NCBI RefSeq assembly: GCF_047495555.1
Contig: NZ_CP166866.1
Coordinates: forward strand, 1,054,001 to 1,118,000
DNA from: Methanobacterium_D sp040373355
GTDB lineage: Archaea > Methanobacteriota > Methanobacteria > Methanobacteriales > Methanobacteriaceae
Direction of reading: 5' to 3'
Length of the DNA stretch: 64,000 nt
In this document: positions 16,804 to 26,370 of the stretch, one piece after another
Position numbering within the stretch: position 1 is the stretch's first letter
How the letters are laid out: each line of letters starts with the position of its first letter
Notes under the pieces: model-generated
Databases searched by the model: none
What the model was told of the DNA's origin: nothing
The model's input: only the letters and a program-made list of their open reading frames with translations
Translations under genes and position numbers: made by a program

Positions 16804-17256
16804 TCATAAATTTTCTTTTATCATTTGCATAATTTTTTCCATTACTCTTTTGGGGACTTTACGTTCTATAGGTCGTGGAATGTAGCCAAAATCAGGATCT
16901 TCAAATTCTAAACCTTCAAAATCAAATTTATAGTCATAGCGAGGTATAAAATGCCAGTGGACTTCAGGATTGGGAGAGTGCTCGCGATAAGCAGAATTCA
17001 TAAAGCAGCTCCAATTAAATAGTGTAGGATTAAATGTTTTTTTAATTGTTATTTCTAATTTATCTATAATTTCTTTAAAATCATCCCATTCCCTGGATTT
17101 TAGTCCTTTTAAATCACTACAATGCCGCTTAAGCACTACGACACATGTTCCAAAATATCTCTGACTTGGAGCAAGGTATATTTGCCAGTATTCAGTTTCA
17201 TAGATTATATTTCCATATGCACCGGGAATTTGACAGTATTCGCATTTTAATTCCAT
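16804..17256 (-). CDS. HIT family protein
   Basis: The 150-aa protein carries the histidine-triad motif near residues 109-115 in EVHWHFIPRYD, where the third His of the classic H-x-H-x-H is replaced by a non-His residue. Upstream is WQIYLAPSQRYFGTCVVVLKRHC, matching the HIT strand 'x-G-h-v-v-l-k'. CEYC and Cys residues at the N-terminus hint at a metal site. HIT proteins hydrolyse nucleotidyl phosphoramidates or dinucleotide polyphosphates; the substrate is unknown. Confidence 0.85.
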   Translation of the reverse strand: MELKCEYCQIPGAYGNIIYETEYWQIYLAPSQRYFGTCVVVLKRHCSDLKGLKSREWDDFKEIIDKLEITIKKTFNPTLFNWSCFMNSAYREHSPNPEVHWHFIPRYDYKFDFEGLEFEDPDFGYIPRPIERKVPKRVMEKIMQMIKENL

Positions 17257-17469
17257 TTTCTTACCTAAATTATATTTGAATTTAATATGATTAATTTTTA
17301 TCTCTATAAATTTAATATCTCCATGAAATTTTATTTTTTTGTTTAGTTAATTAACAGTACTATCTCTTAATTTCTATTACAATAAATTTAAATTGAAAAC
17401 AGACCAACAAAAAAACATACAATACGGGCATTTAAAGTGCTAATGTTAATTAAAAATAGGGGTAAGATA

Positions 17470-18633
17470 ATGAATATTCCAAATATGGAACTTAGAAAAT
17501 TTGTTGCACCCGAATTTATATTTGGTATAGATGCAAGAATGCTTGCAGGGATATATGCTAAAAACTTTGGGGCACAAAAAGTTTTAATAGTTACTGATCC
17601 CGGAATAATGAATGCCGGATGGGTTGATGAGCTTTTAGTGATTTTAGATAACGAAAAAATTCCATATGAGATATATTCCAATGTAACTCCTAATCCTCGA
17701 GAAAAAGAAGTAATGGATGGCGCTAAAGTTTATAAAGATAACGAATGTAATTCCATAGTTGCAATTGGCGGTGGAAGTGCAATGGATTGCGCTAAAGGTA
17801 TTGGCATAGTAAGTTCAAATGGGGGAGATATCCTTGAATTTGAAGGTGTAGATATGATCTCGAATTCTATACCTCCTTTAATTTGTATTCCAACTACTTC
17901 AGGATCCTCTGCTGATGTTTCACAATTTGCAATAATTGAGGATCAAAAGAAGAGAGTAAAGATAGCAATTATAAGTAAAGCAGTTGTTCCCGATGTTGCA
18001 TTAATTGATCCAGTTACTACAACTACAATGGATGAATATCTTACTGCCTGCACTGGAATGGATGCCTTAACTCACGCTTTTGAAGCTTATGTATCTAATG
18101 CAAGCTCTCCAATAACTGATATTCACGCACTGGACGCAATTGAGCTTATTTCTTCAAACCTTGTTAAAGCAATTGAAAATCCTGAGGACCTTGCTTTTCG
18201 AGGGAAAATGATGCTCGGAAGTCTGGAATCAGGTCTTGCATTTTCAAATGCAAGCCTGGGAGCAGTTCATGCAATGGCCCACAGCCTTGGAGGATTTCTG
18301 GATTTACCTCATGGAGAATGTAATGCTATTTTGTTAGATCATGTTGTTAATTTCAATTTTAAAACAGAACCTATGCGTTATGAACGTATAGGTCAAAAAA
18401 TGGGACTTAATTTGAATGATATGTCTTCTGAGGAGAAAAAACAAGCTATTATAACTAGAATAAAATCTTTAAAAAAAGAAGTAGGTATTAATACGACTCT
18501 TGGTAAAATAGGAGTTAAAACTAAGGATATAGAAGTTCTTTCCAAAAATGCAATGGAAGATCCATGTATTATAACAAATCCACGCAGACCTAGAGATAGA
18601 GAAATAGAAAAAGTATTTTTCAATGCACTTTAA
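17470..18633 (+). CDS. Iron-containing alcohol dehydrogenase
   Basis: The group III (iron-type) alcohol dehydrogenase fold is shown by AIGGGSAMDCAKGIG (NAD site), PTTSGSSADVSQFA, GMDALTHAFEAYVSN and AVHAMAHSLGGFLDLPHGECNAILL (Fe-binding histidines). I chose ATG 17470 with GGGGTAAG just upstream, giving 387 aa, rather than a frame opening at 17437. The substrate is unknown; in methanogens such enzymes may reduce aldehydes or use F420-independent alcohols. The following sensor kinase start lies 19 nt after its stop. Confidence 0.9.
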   Translation: MNIPNMELRKFVAPEFIFGIDARMLAGIYAKNFGAQKVLIVTDPGIMNAGWVDELLVILDNEKIPYEIYSNVTPNPREKEVMDGAKVYKDNECNSIVAIGGGSAMDCAKGIGIVSSNGGDILEFEGVDMISNSIPPLICIPTTSGSSADVSQFAIIEDQKKRVKIAIISKAVVPDVALIDPVTTTTMDEYLTACTGMDALTHAFEAYVSNASSPITDIHALDAIELISSNLVKAIENPEDLAFRGKMMLGSLESGLAFSNASLGAVHAMAHSLGGFLDLPHGECNAILLDHVVNFNFKTEPMRYERIGQKMGLNLNDMSSEEKKQAIITRIKSLKKEVGINTTLGKIGVKTKDIEVLSKNAMEDPCIITNPRRPRDREIEKVFFNAL

Positions 18634-18652
18634 GCAAAGGAGTACAATTCAG

Positions 18653-20147
18653 ATGCAGTCTACTGATGACAATTGGAATTCATTACGTGAAAAAATAATT
18701 GGGCTGGGCGAATGTTCTATCCATAAAAGTTATTATCCTGAACTTCAAGAGCAAATGAAGGAATTAAAGAGATTCAGAACTCTCTTAGATCATACTAAGG
18801 ATGCAATTTTCCTTATAGACACATCTTCAGGTTTAGTTGTGGATATAAATAGCTCAGTGTTAAATCAATTAGGTTATGCTCGCGAAGAAGCGCTTCAAAT
18901 GCATTTAGAATATTTTATTTCAGGTAACACAGACCAGATAAAAAATATTCTGGAAAATCTAAAAATCAACAAAAATAGCTTAAATAAACAAAATATAACC
19001 ACTTCCATTTTAAAAAATAATGGAGAAAAATTTCCTGTAGAAATCAACATAAGTGCAGTGGAATTTGACGATGAATTATATGCAGTTATGGTGGCTAGAG
19101 ATATAACTGAACGTAATGAGGCTCAAGAGGCATTAAAAAGAAGTGAAAAAAAGTATAAAGTTTTATTTGAGTCATCTATAGATTATATCGCATTAATAGA
19201 TCTTGAAGGTCGAATAATTGATATTAATAAATCCATAATGCACATTGTTGACATGCCAAAGGAAGAATTGATTGGTAAAACGTTTACTGAGATAGGATTA
19301 GTTCCAAAAGAAATTGGAAATCAATATAATGATAAATTTAAACAAATGATTGAAGGAAATAATTCAGAATCATTAGAAATCACAATAACCGATAGTAGCA
19401 ATGAAAAAAGATTCATGGAAGTATATGCATCTCTTTTAAAGAAATATAAAGCTAATTCAGCAATACAAATAATAGCACACGACATAACAGAACGAAAAAA
19501 AAGCAGAAAAACAAGTTAAACGATCTTTAGATGAAAAAGAAATTTTATTAAAAGAAACTCATCATAGAGTTAAAAATAACTTACAAATAATAAGCTCACT
19601 TCTTAACCTTCAATCTGCATTTGTCGAAGATAGAGATGCTTTTGAAGTATTTAAAGAAAGTCAAAACCGTATTAAATCAATGGCATTAATTCACGAAAAA
19701 TTATACCAGTCAGAGGATTTAACAAGAATAGATTTTGCAGAATACATAAGAAGTCTCGTATTTCATCTTTTCAGGTCTTATTCTGTTGATTTGGGTACTA
19801 TCATTCCTATTATAAATGTTGAGGATGTTCTTTTTGACATTGATATATCTATTCCATGTGGACTAATCATAAATGAACTGGTAACAAACAGTTTAAAATA
19901 TGCGTTCCCTAAATTTAGGGATAATATCTCAGATGGTCATAAAAATAAAATTAAAGTTGATTTGCGTTTAAATGGTGAAAAGACTATACTAACAATAAGC
20001 GATAATGGTATTGGTCTTCCTAAGGGGTTGAATTTTAATGATACACGAACATTAGGTCTTAAATTAGTAAATATTCTTGTGAATCAAATTGGTGGTAAAA
20101 TAGAAGTTGAAAATAGTAAGGGGGCCGAATTTAGGATCGAATTTTAA
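18653..20147 (+). pseudogene. PAS-PAS histidine kinase (HisKA_2 type), frameshifted at an A8 tract
   Basis: Frame 1 (ATG 18653, GGAG upstream, to TAA 19519) encodes two PAS/PAC domains: LRTLLDHTKDAIFLIDTSSG... with DITERNEAQEALKRSE, then YKVLFESSIDYIALIDLEGR ending HDITERKK. It stops after a run of eight A at 19495-19502. Removing one A joins it, with no gap, to KKAEKQVKRSLDEKEILLKE, THHRVKNNLQIISSLLNLQ (phospho-His region) and an ATPase domain (GLIINELVTNSLKYAFP, ISDNGIGLP, TLGLKLVNILV). That restores exactly 497 codons. It could be a sequencing error, a slippage site, phase variation or early decay. No transmembrane segment, so a cytoplasmic sensor. Confidence 0.88.
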
Positions 20148-20291
20148 CTTTTTTTACATATATGCTCCATAAATAATCTATATTTTAATTTAAATATATA
20201 GTTATAATTATTTATGACTTTAAGCACAAAATATTAATTTCATAGCTCAAATTAGAAAGTATTTTATACATTAAATCACATTTTCTATATT

Positions 20292-20885
20292 ATGGTTAAG
20301 TTTACTGCGCAAGAGATCAGAGATATTATAATATCAATGTTCGTTATCTCTCTTGCTTTTGCTTTTATATTTTCCGGACGCGATCTAAGTTTAACAATCC
20401 TTTTAATACCGCTAACGTTTGTTGTCGTTGGATTAGGCTTCGTATTACATGAACTAGCCCATAAATTTGTTGCTATAAGATATGGTTATTGGGCAGAGTA
20501 TAAAATGTGGGTTCAAGGTTTAGTTTTAGCCCTGATTACTGCATATTTTGGAATTGTTTTTGCAGCACCGGGAGCAGTATATATTCATGGTAATTACATA
20601 AAAAGCAGTGAAAATGGTAAAATATCTCTTGCAGGTCCCCTAACAAACATAATTTTAGCAGCCCTGTTTTTAGTTTCTGCATCTCTCCTTTCAAGCATAG
20701 GATTGGCGCGTATAGCTATTCTTGGAGCAACAGTAAACAGCTTTTTAGCTGTATTTAATTTAGTACCATTAGGAATATTTGATGGGGCTAAAGTTTTCAG
20801 ATGGAATCCAATAATATGGATCGTTATAATGGGTGTTGCTGTATTATTATGGATATATACTACCTTTGGAATTAGTTTTATTTAA
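20292..20885 (+). CDS. Site-2 protease family (M50) metalloprotease
   Basis: The 197-aa membrane protein has HELAH (His53, Glu54, His57) within GFVLHELAHKFVAIRYG and a distal ligand motif FNLVPLGIFDGAKVF near residue 160, the arrangement of M50 intramembrane proteases. Five or six hydrophobic helices span it. ISLAGPLTNIILAALF is the conserved membrane block. No PDZ or CBS domain is attached. The substrate is unknown; related archaeal proteins are annotated as peptidase M50. Confidence 0.9.
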   Translation: MVKFTAQEIRDIIISMFVISLAFAFIFSGRDLSLTILLIPLTFVVVGLGFVLHELAHKFVAIRYGYWAEYKMWVQGLVLALITAYFGIVFAAPGAVYIHGNYIKSSENGKISLAGPLTNIILAALFLVSASLLSSIGLARIAILGATVNSFLAVFNLVPLGIFDGAKVFRWNPIIWIVIMGVAVLLWIYTTFGISFI

Positions 20886-20919
20886 ATAATAGATGTTCAT
20901 TTAAATTTCCGGTGATTCA

Positions 20920-22128
20920 ATGTTCAAAGAAGTTCCAGTAAAATATTCAGGATGCACTCATAGAGCAATTAATCCCGAAGAAACAATAAGACGAGTAAAA
21001 GGCAAATTAAAGACTGCTGGAGTTACAAGAATTGCAGAAATAACTCATCTTGACCGTGTTGGAATACCTGTTTATTCTGCAATAAGGCCATCTGCTGCAG
21101 AAGGTGCAGTTAGCATTTATGCTGGAAAAGGTGCCACTAAAGACCAGGCAAAAGCATCTGCAATGATGGAAGCGTTTGAGAGATATTCAGCAGAACCTCA
21201 CGAACATCATGTTAATACTAATGCTCTATGTGGGTTTTTCGATGAAATAGGGAAATGTATAAATCCTGAATCACTCATTTTACCTAAATTACCTTTTAAT
21301 CCTCAAGAAAAGGAACTGAAGTGGATAAAAGCAATAAATATAAAGGATGATAATGAATATCTGATCCCTGCAGATTCTGTATTCCACCCATATGTTTCAG
21401 AAAATGTTAATTTATTTAAATCAAATACAAATGGTCTCGCATCAGGAAATGAGATAGAAGAAGCCATATTTCATGGAATGACTGAAGTTATCGAAAGGGA
21501 TGCATGGAGTTTATTTGAGGCAAAAAGAAAAGATGCTCCTCAAATTAATCTTGAAAATATTGATAATCTCCTAATTAGTGAAATAGTTGAAAAATTTAAA
21601 GAAGCAGGAATTGACATTAAAGTGATTGATTTAACTTCTGATGTTGAAATGCCTACAATTGCGGCTGTTTCAGATGATACTATTTTAAAAGACCCTGCAC
21701 TTTTAACTTTAGGTGTTGGAACACACTTAGATCCTGAAATAGCAGTACTTAGGGCTTTAACTGAAGTGGCTCAAAGTAGGGCAACTCAGATTCATGGAAC
21801 AAGAGAAGATACAACTCGTGCAGTTTTCATGCGAAAAGCGGGTTATGAACGTATGAAACGAATAAATAAGCACTGGTTTGGTGAATCATCAGAAATAATT
21901 GAATTAGATCAAATTAAAAATAGGTCTGGAAAATCATTTAAGGATGATATAGAAACTTCAATGATTTTGCTTAAAAAAGCAGGCTTTGAAGATGCTCTAT
22001 TTGTGGATTTAACAAGACCGGAAATAGAAATACCTGTAGTGAGGGCTATAATTCCGGGAATGGAAGTTTATTCAGTAGATCCTGATAGGATAGGGAAAAG
22101 ACTTGTTAAACAATCAAAAAGATGTTAA
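20920..22128 (+). CDS. ycaO: YcaO-type protein, probable McrA glycine thioamidation
   Basis: YcaO enzymes activate peptide amides with ATP; in methanogens a YcaO with TfuA makes thioglycine in McrA. The 402-aa sequence shows ITHLDRVGIPVYSAIRPSA, GKGATKDQAKASAMMEAFERYSAE (Mg/ATP Glu residues), NGLASGNEIEEAIFHGMTEVIERDAW and LRALTEVAQSRATQIHG. GGTGAT lies 3 nt before the ATG. TfuA is not in the window. The 3' end overlaps the next gene by 26 bp, suggesting cotranscription with an unrelated oxidoreductase. Confidence 0.9.
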   Translation: MFKEVPVKYSGCTHRAINPEETIRRVKGKLKTAGVTRIAEITHLDRVGIPVYSAIRPSAAEGAVSIYAGKGATKDQAKASAMMEAFERYSAEPHEHHVNTNALCGFFDEIGKCINPESLILPKLPFNPQEKELKWIKAINIKDDNEYLIPADSVFHPYVSENVNLFKSNTNGLASGNEIEEAIFHGMTEVIERDAWSLFEAKRKDAPQINLENIDNLLISEIVEKFKEAGIDIKVIDLTSDVEMPTIAAVSDDTILKDPALLTLGVGTHLDPEIAVLRALTEVAQSRATQIHGTREDTTRAVFMRKAGYERMKRINKHWFGESSEIIELDQIKNRSGKSFKDDIETSMILLKKAGFEDALFVDLTRPEIEIPVVRAIIPGMEVYSVDPDRIGKRLVKQSKRC

Positions 22129-23035
22129 AAGAATACTGCGCTGGGCTTTAGCAGTTGTAACAATTATTATCATTATTTCGGGACTTGGAATTAATTATTA
22201 CACTACCATAGAATACCTCACTTTTGGATTATTATCTAAAAATCTTGCATTTCAACTTCACTTCTGGATTTTCATCCCATTTTTAGTACTATTTTTGCTT
22301 CATATTTTTATTCGACCAATATTAAAACTATTAGGCGAATCAAGCGTATTTTTAGTCCTTAAAAATAATATAGCTCTAATTCTAGCAACCATAATTATTT
22401 TGGGAGTTTCTACTTATCTTATTGCAGGTCTATTGGCCCCATCAGAACCAATTAGGTTGGATAATGTGGAAGTTAAGGAGTATAAATGCCAAAAACTGTC
22501 TTCTGTAACTGATTTTAGAGAAAATTCAATAAAAGGTCCTCAGTACATTAATATTACTAATTACAGGCTTGAAGTTACTGGACTGGTGAATAATCCTAAA
22601 AATTACACTTATGATGATGTTATTAAAAACCATCAAAACTATGAAAAGGTAGTTAAACTCGAATGCGTTGAAGGTTGGGATGTTACTATTCTTTGGCAAG
22701 GAGTACTTGTAAAAGATATTATAAATGAAGTAAAACCAAAGTCCAATGCAAATACGGTTATATTTTATGCAAATGACGGTTATTCAAGTTCTTTTACATT
22801 TGATTATCTTCAAAATAACAATATATTAATGGCTTATAAAATGAACAATGCTACAATTCCTCCAGAGCGAGGTTTTCCATTTCAGCTCGTTGCAGAAAGT
22901 AAATGGGGATATAAATGGGTTAAATGGATAACAAAAATTGAATTATCTGATAATCCTAATTATCAGGGCTACTGGGAAATTAGAGGTTATTCTGACTCTG
23001 GAAATTTAAATGAAAGTTTCCTAAGAACATTTTAG
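22103..23035 (+). CDS. Membrane-anchored molybdopterin oxidoreductase, sulfite-oxidase/MsrP type
   Basis: The N-terminal 115 residues are three hydrophobic helices (about 11-31, 51-72, 88-112). The second has His53 and His67 exactly 14 apart. The rest is an extracytoplasmic molybdopterin domain: LEVTGLVNNPKNYTYDDV, KLECVEGWDVTILWQG (Cys188 would bind Mo) and GFPFQLVAESKWGYKWVKWITKIEL. The gene begins at TTG 22103 inside ycaO, preceded by an AGGG; no ATG is available in frame before the first helix. Fusion of a His-helix membrane part to the Mo domain recalls the MsrP-MsrQ pair. The substrate is unknown. Confidence 0.85.
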   Translation: MLNNQKDVKRILRWALAVVTIIIIISGLGINYYTTIEYLTFGLLSKNLAFQLHFWIFIPFLVLFLLHIFIRPILKLLGESSVFLVLKNNIALILATIIILGVSTYLIAGLLAPSEPIRLDNVEVKEYKCQKLSSVTDFRENSIKGPQYINITNYRLEVTGLVNNPKNYTYDDVIKNHQNYEKVVKLECVEGWDVTILWQGVLVKDIINEVKPKSNANTVIFYANDGYSSSFTFDYLQNNNILMAYKMNNATIPPERGFPFQLVAESKWGYKWVKWITKIELSDNPNYQGYWEIRGYSDSGNLNESFLRTF

Positions 23036-23285
23036 AAAAAGGTTCATCAAAAAGATAATCTTAACTCTAATTAAACCAAGAAGTTTTAACCATTAACTCT
23101 TAAAATAGAAAATAGTTTAAAATAAAATCAATTATTATCATACCTATTTACAGTTGCTTTTAACTTTTCTAAGTCTTTAAGAGTCTAAAATATAGTTTTA
23201 TCCCTATAAAAAGTAAATTTTTAAGTAAATTGTGATCAACTTTTTATAAAAAGGTTAAATAAAGCTTTTAGAAGATATTTATTAC

Positions 23286-23729
23286 TTAATCTGAATCAGA
23301 TGTCCAGTTTCCTTTTAAAACTTTTGGGAATGCTTTCCAGTGAATATGAATATGCAAAAAGATTGTAATGGCCAGTATTATTCCAAATTCAACGTGCCAG
23401 AACAATAAATTAAAATTAACGGGAAGAACTAAATTGTAATCTGCTAAAATTGAGAGAATTATGCCGCTTATTCCAACGAATAAAAAGCTTATAACAAGTA
23501 CTATGCTCCATATTTGTTTATATGTACGTCTTTTAATGGTTTTATTGTCGTAAATGAGATATGTGATAAGATAAAACATAATTATGCTTAATATGATTGG
23601 TAAAATATTATATTCGGGGTTATAACCTTGTGCTATGGCTGATGAAGATTCTGGACTCTCTCCTTGCGCATAAACGGTTATGGGGGTTAAAAAAGCAATA
23701 AGAAGAAGTATTATAATTATTTTTTTCAT
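23286..23729 (-). CDS. Small membrane protein with H-x13-H helix (DUF4405-like)
   Basis: The 147-aa protein has a probable cleavable signal (residues 1-21, ending VYA), then hydrophobic helices at about 42-60, 73-96 and 108-130. The last reads LFWHVEFGIILA with His112 and His126, followed by His128 and His130 and a Trp. Two His 14 residues apart on one helix is how b-type cytochromes hold two hemes. It is paralogous to the 106-aa neighbour upstream and shares the helix pattern with the Mo oxidoreductase that it converges on. Heme binding is inference. Confidence 0.65.
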   Translation of the reverse strand: MKKIIIILLLIAFLTPITVYAQGESPESSSAIAQGYNPEYNILPIILSIIMFYLITYLIYDNKTIKRRTYKQIWSIVLVISFLFVGISGIILSILADYNLVLPVNFNLLFWHVEFGIILAITIFLHIHIHWKAFPKVLKGNWTSDSD

Positions 23730-24050
23730 CTATATTGCCCCTTTTAAAGTAATTTTTCTAAATGATTTTCGATAGAAATAAATGTGAATGATAGCGACTG
23801 GAACTAAGGCTATGCCGAACTCAACATGCCAGAAAAGAATATCGGAAGATAATGGTGTGCTGAAACTGTATTCTATAATAAATGTAATTATAATTGATAG
23901 TATTATCAAAATTAGACAGCTTAATAAAATTATTAAGTTCCATATCTTCATATGCATTGATTTAGTGGTTACATCTTCTTTATGGAGGACATAAGTTATT
24001 AAATAAATGATTATAATCAGTAATGAGATTGCAATGAATTCATATGCCAT
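23730..24050 (-). CDS. Small membrane protein with H-x13-H helix, paralogue
   Basis: The 106-aa protein has three hydrophobic helices (about 3-22, 37-60, 70-92). The third, LFWHVEFGIALVPVAIIHIYF, carries His75 and His89 and is nearly identical at its start to the downstream paralogue (LFWHVEFGI). The stop abuts the next gene's ATG, so the two are surely cotranscribed. A signal peptide is absent. The fold resembles the C-terminal part of DUF4405-type membrane proteins. Role unknown; electron transfer to the nearby molybdoenzyme is a hypothesis. Confidence 0.65.
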   Translation of the reverse strand: MAYEFIAISLLIIIIYLITYVLHKEDVTTKSMHMKIWNLIILLSCLILIILSIIITFIIEYSFSTPLSSDILFWHVEFGIALVPVAIIHIYFYRKSFRKITLKGAI

Positions 24051-24199
24051 TATAGTAGATATAATTCAATAAATATATTATACTTACGTTTTAATATTTG
24101 ATTAATTGTTGAAGTCGCATGTTTATATTAGTTAATTGATTTTGAAATAGGTTATTTTCTAATTATTGAAAAATAAAATAAATAGTTGTTATCTGTATT

Positions 24200-24580
24200 T
24201 TATAACCCCATTAAGCACTGAATCTCTTCTTTAACTATATTTACTTCTGTAGCTTTCTTCGGTGCTTTACTTTTACAGTATTTATGAAATGAGTTTAATT
24301 GTGTTTGCATGTCAAACTTAATTAGGAGGTCCATATCATCCTGTATGAGATCAATCCAATCTTTAATATGCTCTAAATCATCTTTGGGGTTAGTGGTTGA
24401 ATCAGGATTTAGAGAATCTTCTATCATTCTTCGGATGATATTTAAACCTTGAACAGTTTCATTATAGAATTTATCAAACTCTTTAAAGGGAAATGTTATG
24501 ATATCTTCTTTTTCCTGGAATATTCCAGAATTGTAGAATACTACTTCATTTTCATGATATTTTACTACACTTAATCTCAT
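24200..24580 (-). CDS. Hypothetical protein
   Basis: I do not recognise this 126-aa protein. It starts MRLSVVKYHENEVVFYNSGIF and is acidic and helical in the middle (FYNETVQGLNIIRRMIEDSL, DDLEHIKDWIDLIQDDMDLL). The C-terminus is basic, then ends VKEEIQCLMGL. A full GGAGGT lies 8 nt before the ATG, which supports expression. No signal peptide or membrane helix is seen. It stands alone between the His-helix pair and a cation transporter. Confidence 0.7.
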   Translation of the reverse strand: MRLSVVKYHENEVVFYNSGIFQEKEDIITFPFKEFDKFYNETVQGLNIIRRMIEDSLNPDSTTNPKDDLEHIKDWIDLIQDDMDLLIKFDMQTQLNSFHKYCKSKAPKKATEVNIVKEEIQCLMGL

Positions 24581-24829
24581 TTAATGGACCTCCTTTTGGG
24601 CAGTACAGTCCATTATATAGAGTAGATATTAAGTAGCAATTGTGTAAGAGAGCAGTTGAAAAGTAATCACTTAAAAATTGAATTATTAATATAGGTTTAA
24701 GTACAACTCCACTTTTCAAAAAATCTATAAATTAAAAGTTTTATGAAGTATATTATGAAATTGAAGAGATGGATTATGGATAAATCATTAAATTTATTAA
24801 TAAATTGTAAAAACTAATTCGTGAATTTT

Positions 24830-25426
24830 ATGGACTCCAAATTATCAAAAAGGGCATTGAATTTAGCATATTTTACAATTATATACAATGTATTAGAGGG
24901 AATATTGTCTATTTTTGCAGGGTTATCTGCCGGAAGCATATCTCTCATCGGATTTGGCCTTGATAGTGCTGTTGAATCATTATCTGCAGCAGTAATTGCT
25001 TGGAGATTTAGAAAACAGAATAATATATCAAAAGATGAAGAAGAAAGAATCGAAAAGAATGCCTTAAAATATATTGGTTATACATTTTTTATCCTTGCAA
25101 TATACGTGCTATATGAATCAATTATGAAACTCTACAATGCTGAAATTTCAGAACCAAGCATTTTGGGGATCCTAATTACAGGGACTTCTCTTATAGTTAT
25201 GCCGGTTCTTTTTTATTACAAATATCAGACTGGAAAATCGTTAAAAAGTAGAAGTGTTATTGCAGATTCAAAAGAAACACTTGCATGCTCATTTTTATCT
25301 GGAACAGTACTTGTAGGCCTTCTAGCTAATTACTTCTACGGCTTCTGGCAAGCAGATCCTCTTATTGGGTTTTTAATAGTTATTTTCCTTTTAAGAGAAG
25401 GCTATGAAATATTTAAAGATATATAA
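24830..25426 (+). CDS. Cation efflux (CDF) family transporter, membrane domain only
   Basis: The 198-aa protein has about six hydrophobic helices. The first two contain YNVLEGILSIFAGLSAGSISLIGFGLDSAVESLSAAVIAW; the D/E residues of this segment and of SRSVIADSKETLACSFLSG correspond to the metal sites of cation diffusion facilitators. The cytoplasmic C-terminal domain usual in the family is absent (length about 200 rather than 300). ATG 24830 has GTGA 5 nt upstream. Metal specificity is unknown. Confidence 0.82.
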   Translation: MDSKLSKRALNLAYFTIIYNVLEGILSIFAGLSAGSISLIGFGLDSAVESLSAAVIAWRFRKQNNISKDEEERIEKNALKYIGYTFFILAIYVLYESIMKLYNAEISEPSILGILITGTSLIVMPVLFYYKYQTGKSLKSRSVIADSKETLACSFLSGTVLVGLLANYFYGFWQADPLIGFLIVIFLLREGYEIFKDI

Positions 25427-25608
25427 AACGTAAAACCAATTAGAAATTTCTCAATCATATTTTAAACATGTGAATAAACTAATACTAACTAATAAAATCT
25501 TAATATTTCAGTTAATATGTTATTCTACTTTAAATAGGTTAATTATTAAAAGTTAATTATTTATAGTTGGTAATATCTAATCAATTTTATAAAAAAGGGG
25601 GGAGGACT

Positions 25609-26181
25609 ATGAAAAAATACGCATTTTTAATAATAGCACTTTTGGCTCTTGTAATTTTTGCATCTGGTTGTACTAGTGGTGGAAATCAAACTTCAACTCA
25701 GCAATCATATCAGCCTACAGTGCCTACAAAAACATATACTGCAAATGGAATTTCATTTAGCTACCCAGATGGATGGGAAGAACTTAAATCAATTTCAACA
25801 CCAAATTCAATAGTAGCATATGGAGATCCAAAAAGTGTAGATGCAGCTACCGGAAATGTTAATACTTTAGCAGTTGTTCAAAAAGTTGCATTACCATCAG
25901 GTTATACACTAAAAAAAGCTTATGATGAAACATATTCTCAATATGCAGCTACTGATCCAAGCTTCCAGCAGATATCTGATAAAACCATTACTGTAGATGG
26001 TACAACTGCATATGAGAATATCCATAAAGTTAGTGTTAGCGGTGTTCAAAAACAAGAAAGAGCTGTATGGCTTGAAAAAGGCGGTCAGATCTACGTTATA
26101 CTCTGTGGAGCATTACCTGACGCATTTGCTGCTCAACAAGCTAACTTTGATGCAATAGTAAACACTTTTAAAGTAGTATAA
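25609..26181 (+). CDS. PsbP-related lipoprotein
   Basis: The 190-aa product begins MKKYAFLIIALLALVIFASG followed by Cys (lipobox-like ASGC), then a Ser/Thr/Gln linker. The domain opens YTANGISFSYPDGWEEL and has AVVQKVALPSGYTLKKAYDE; the C-terminal part has ERAVWLEKGGQIYVILCGA. This is the PsbP-like pattern widespread in methanobacterial surface lipoproteins. The very strong GGGGGGAGG directly before ATG 25609 decides the start over 25567. Function is unknown; attachment to the cell surface is likely. Confidence 0.85.
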   Translation: MKKYAFLIIALLALVIFASGCTSGGNQTSTQQSYQPTVPTKTYTANGISFSYPDGWEELKSISTPNSIVAYGDPKSVDAATGNVNTLAVVQKVALPSGYTLKKAYDETYSQYAATDPSFQQISDKTITVDGTTAYENIHKVSVSGVQKQERAVWLEKGGQIYVILCGALPDAFAAQQANFDAIVNTFKVV

Positions 26182-26310
26182 TTTTTTTACTTTTTTCCTT
26201 TTATTTTTCAAATAGCATTGATTGAAAAACTTTTATTTTATATTGTTACTATATAAAAATAATAATTAATTTTGAAAATATTAAACTATAAATTCTTGTT
26301 TTTATATTGA

Positions 26311-26355
26311 AGAAATACATAGTATTTCTGAACATTAAAAATCTTCGATTTTTAA
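26311..26355 (+). repeat. Two hairpins in the pth2 leader
   Basis: AGAAATAC-ATA-GTATTTCT at 26311-26329 (8-bp arms) and TTAAAAATC-TTC-GATTTTTAA at 26335-26355 (9-bp arms) are perfect, each with a 3-nt loop. They lie immediately upstream of the pth2 ribosome site (GGTGA near 26362) and start (26371). They may be part of the leader or the end of the preceding transcript. Confidence 0.6.
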
Positions 26356-26370
26356 AGTTATGGTGAAAAA

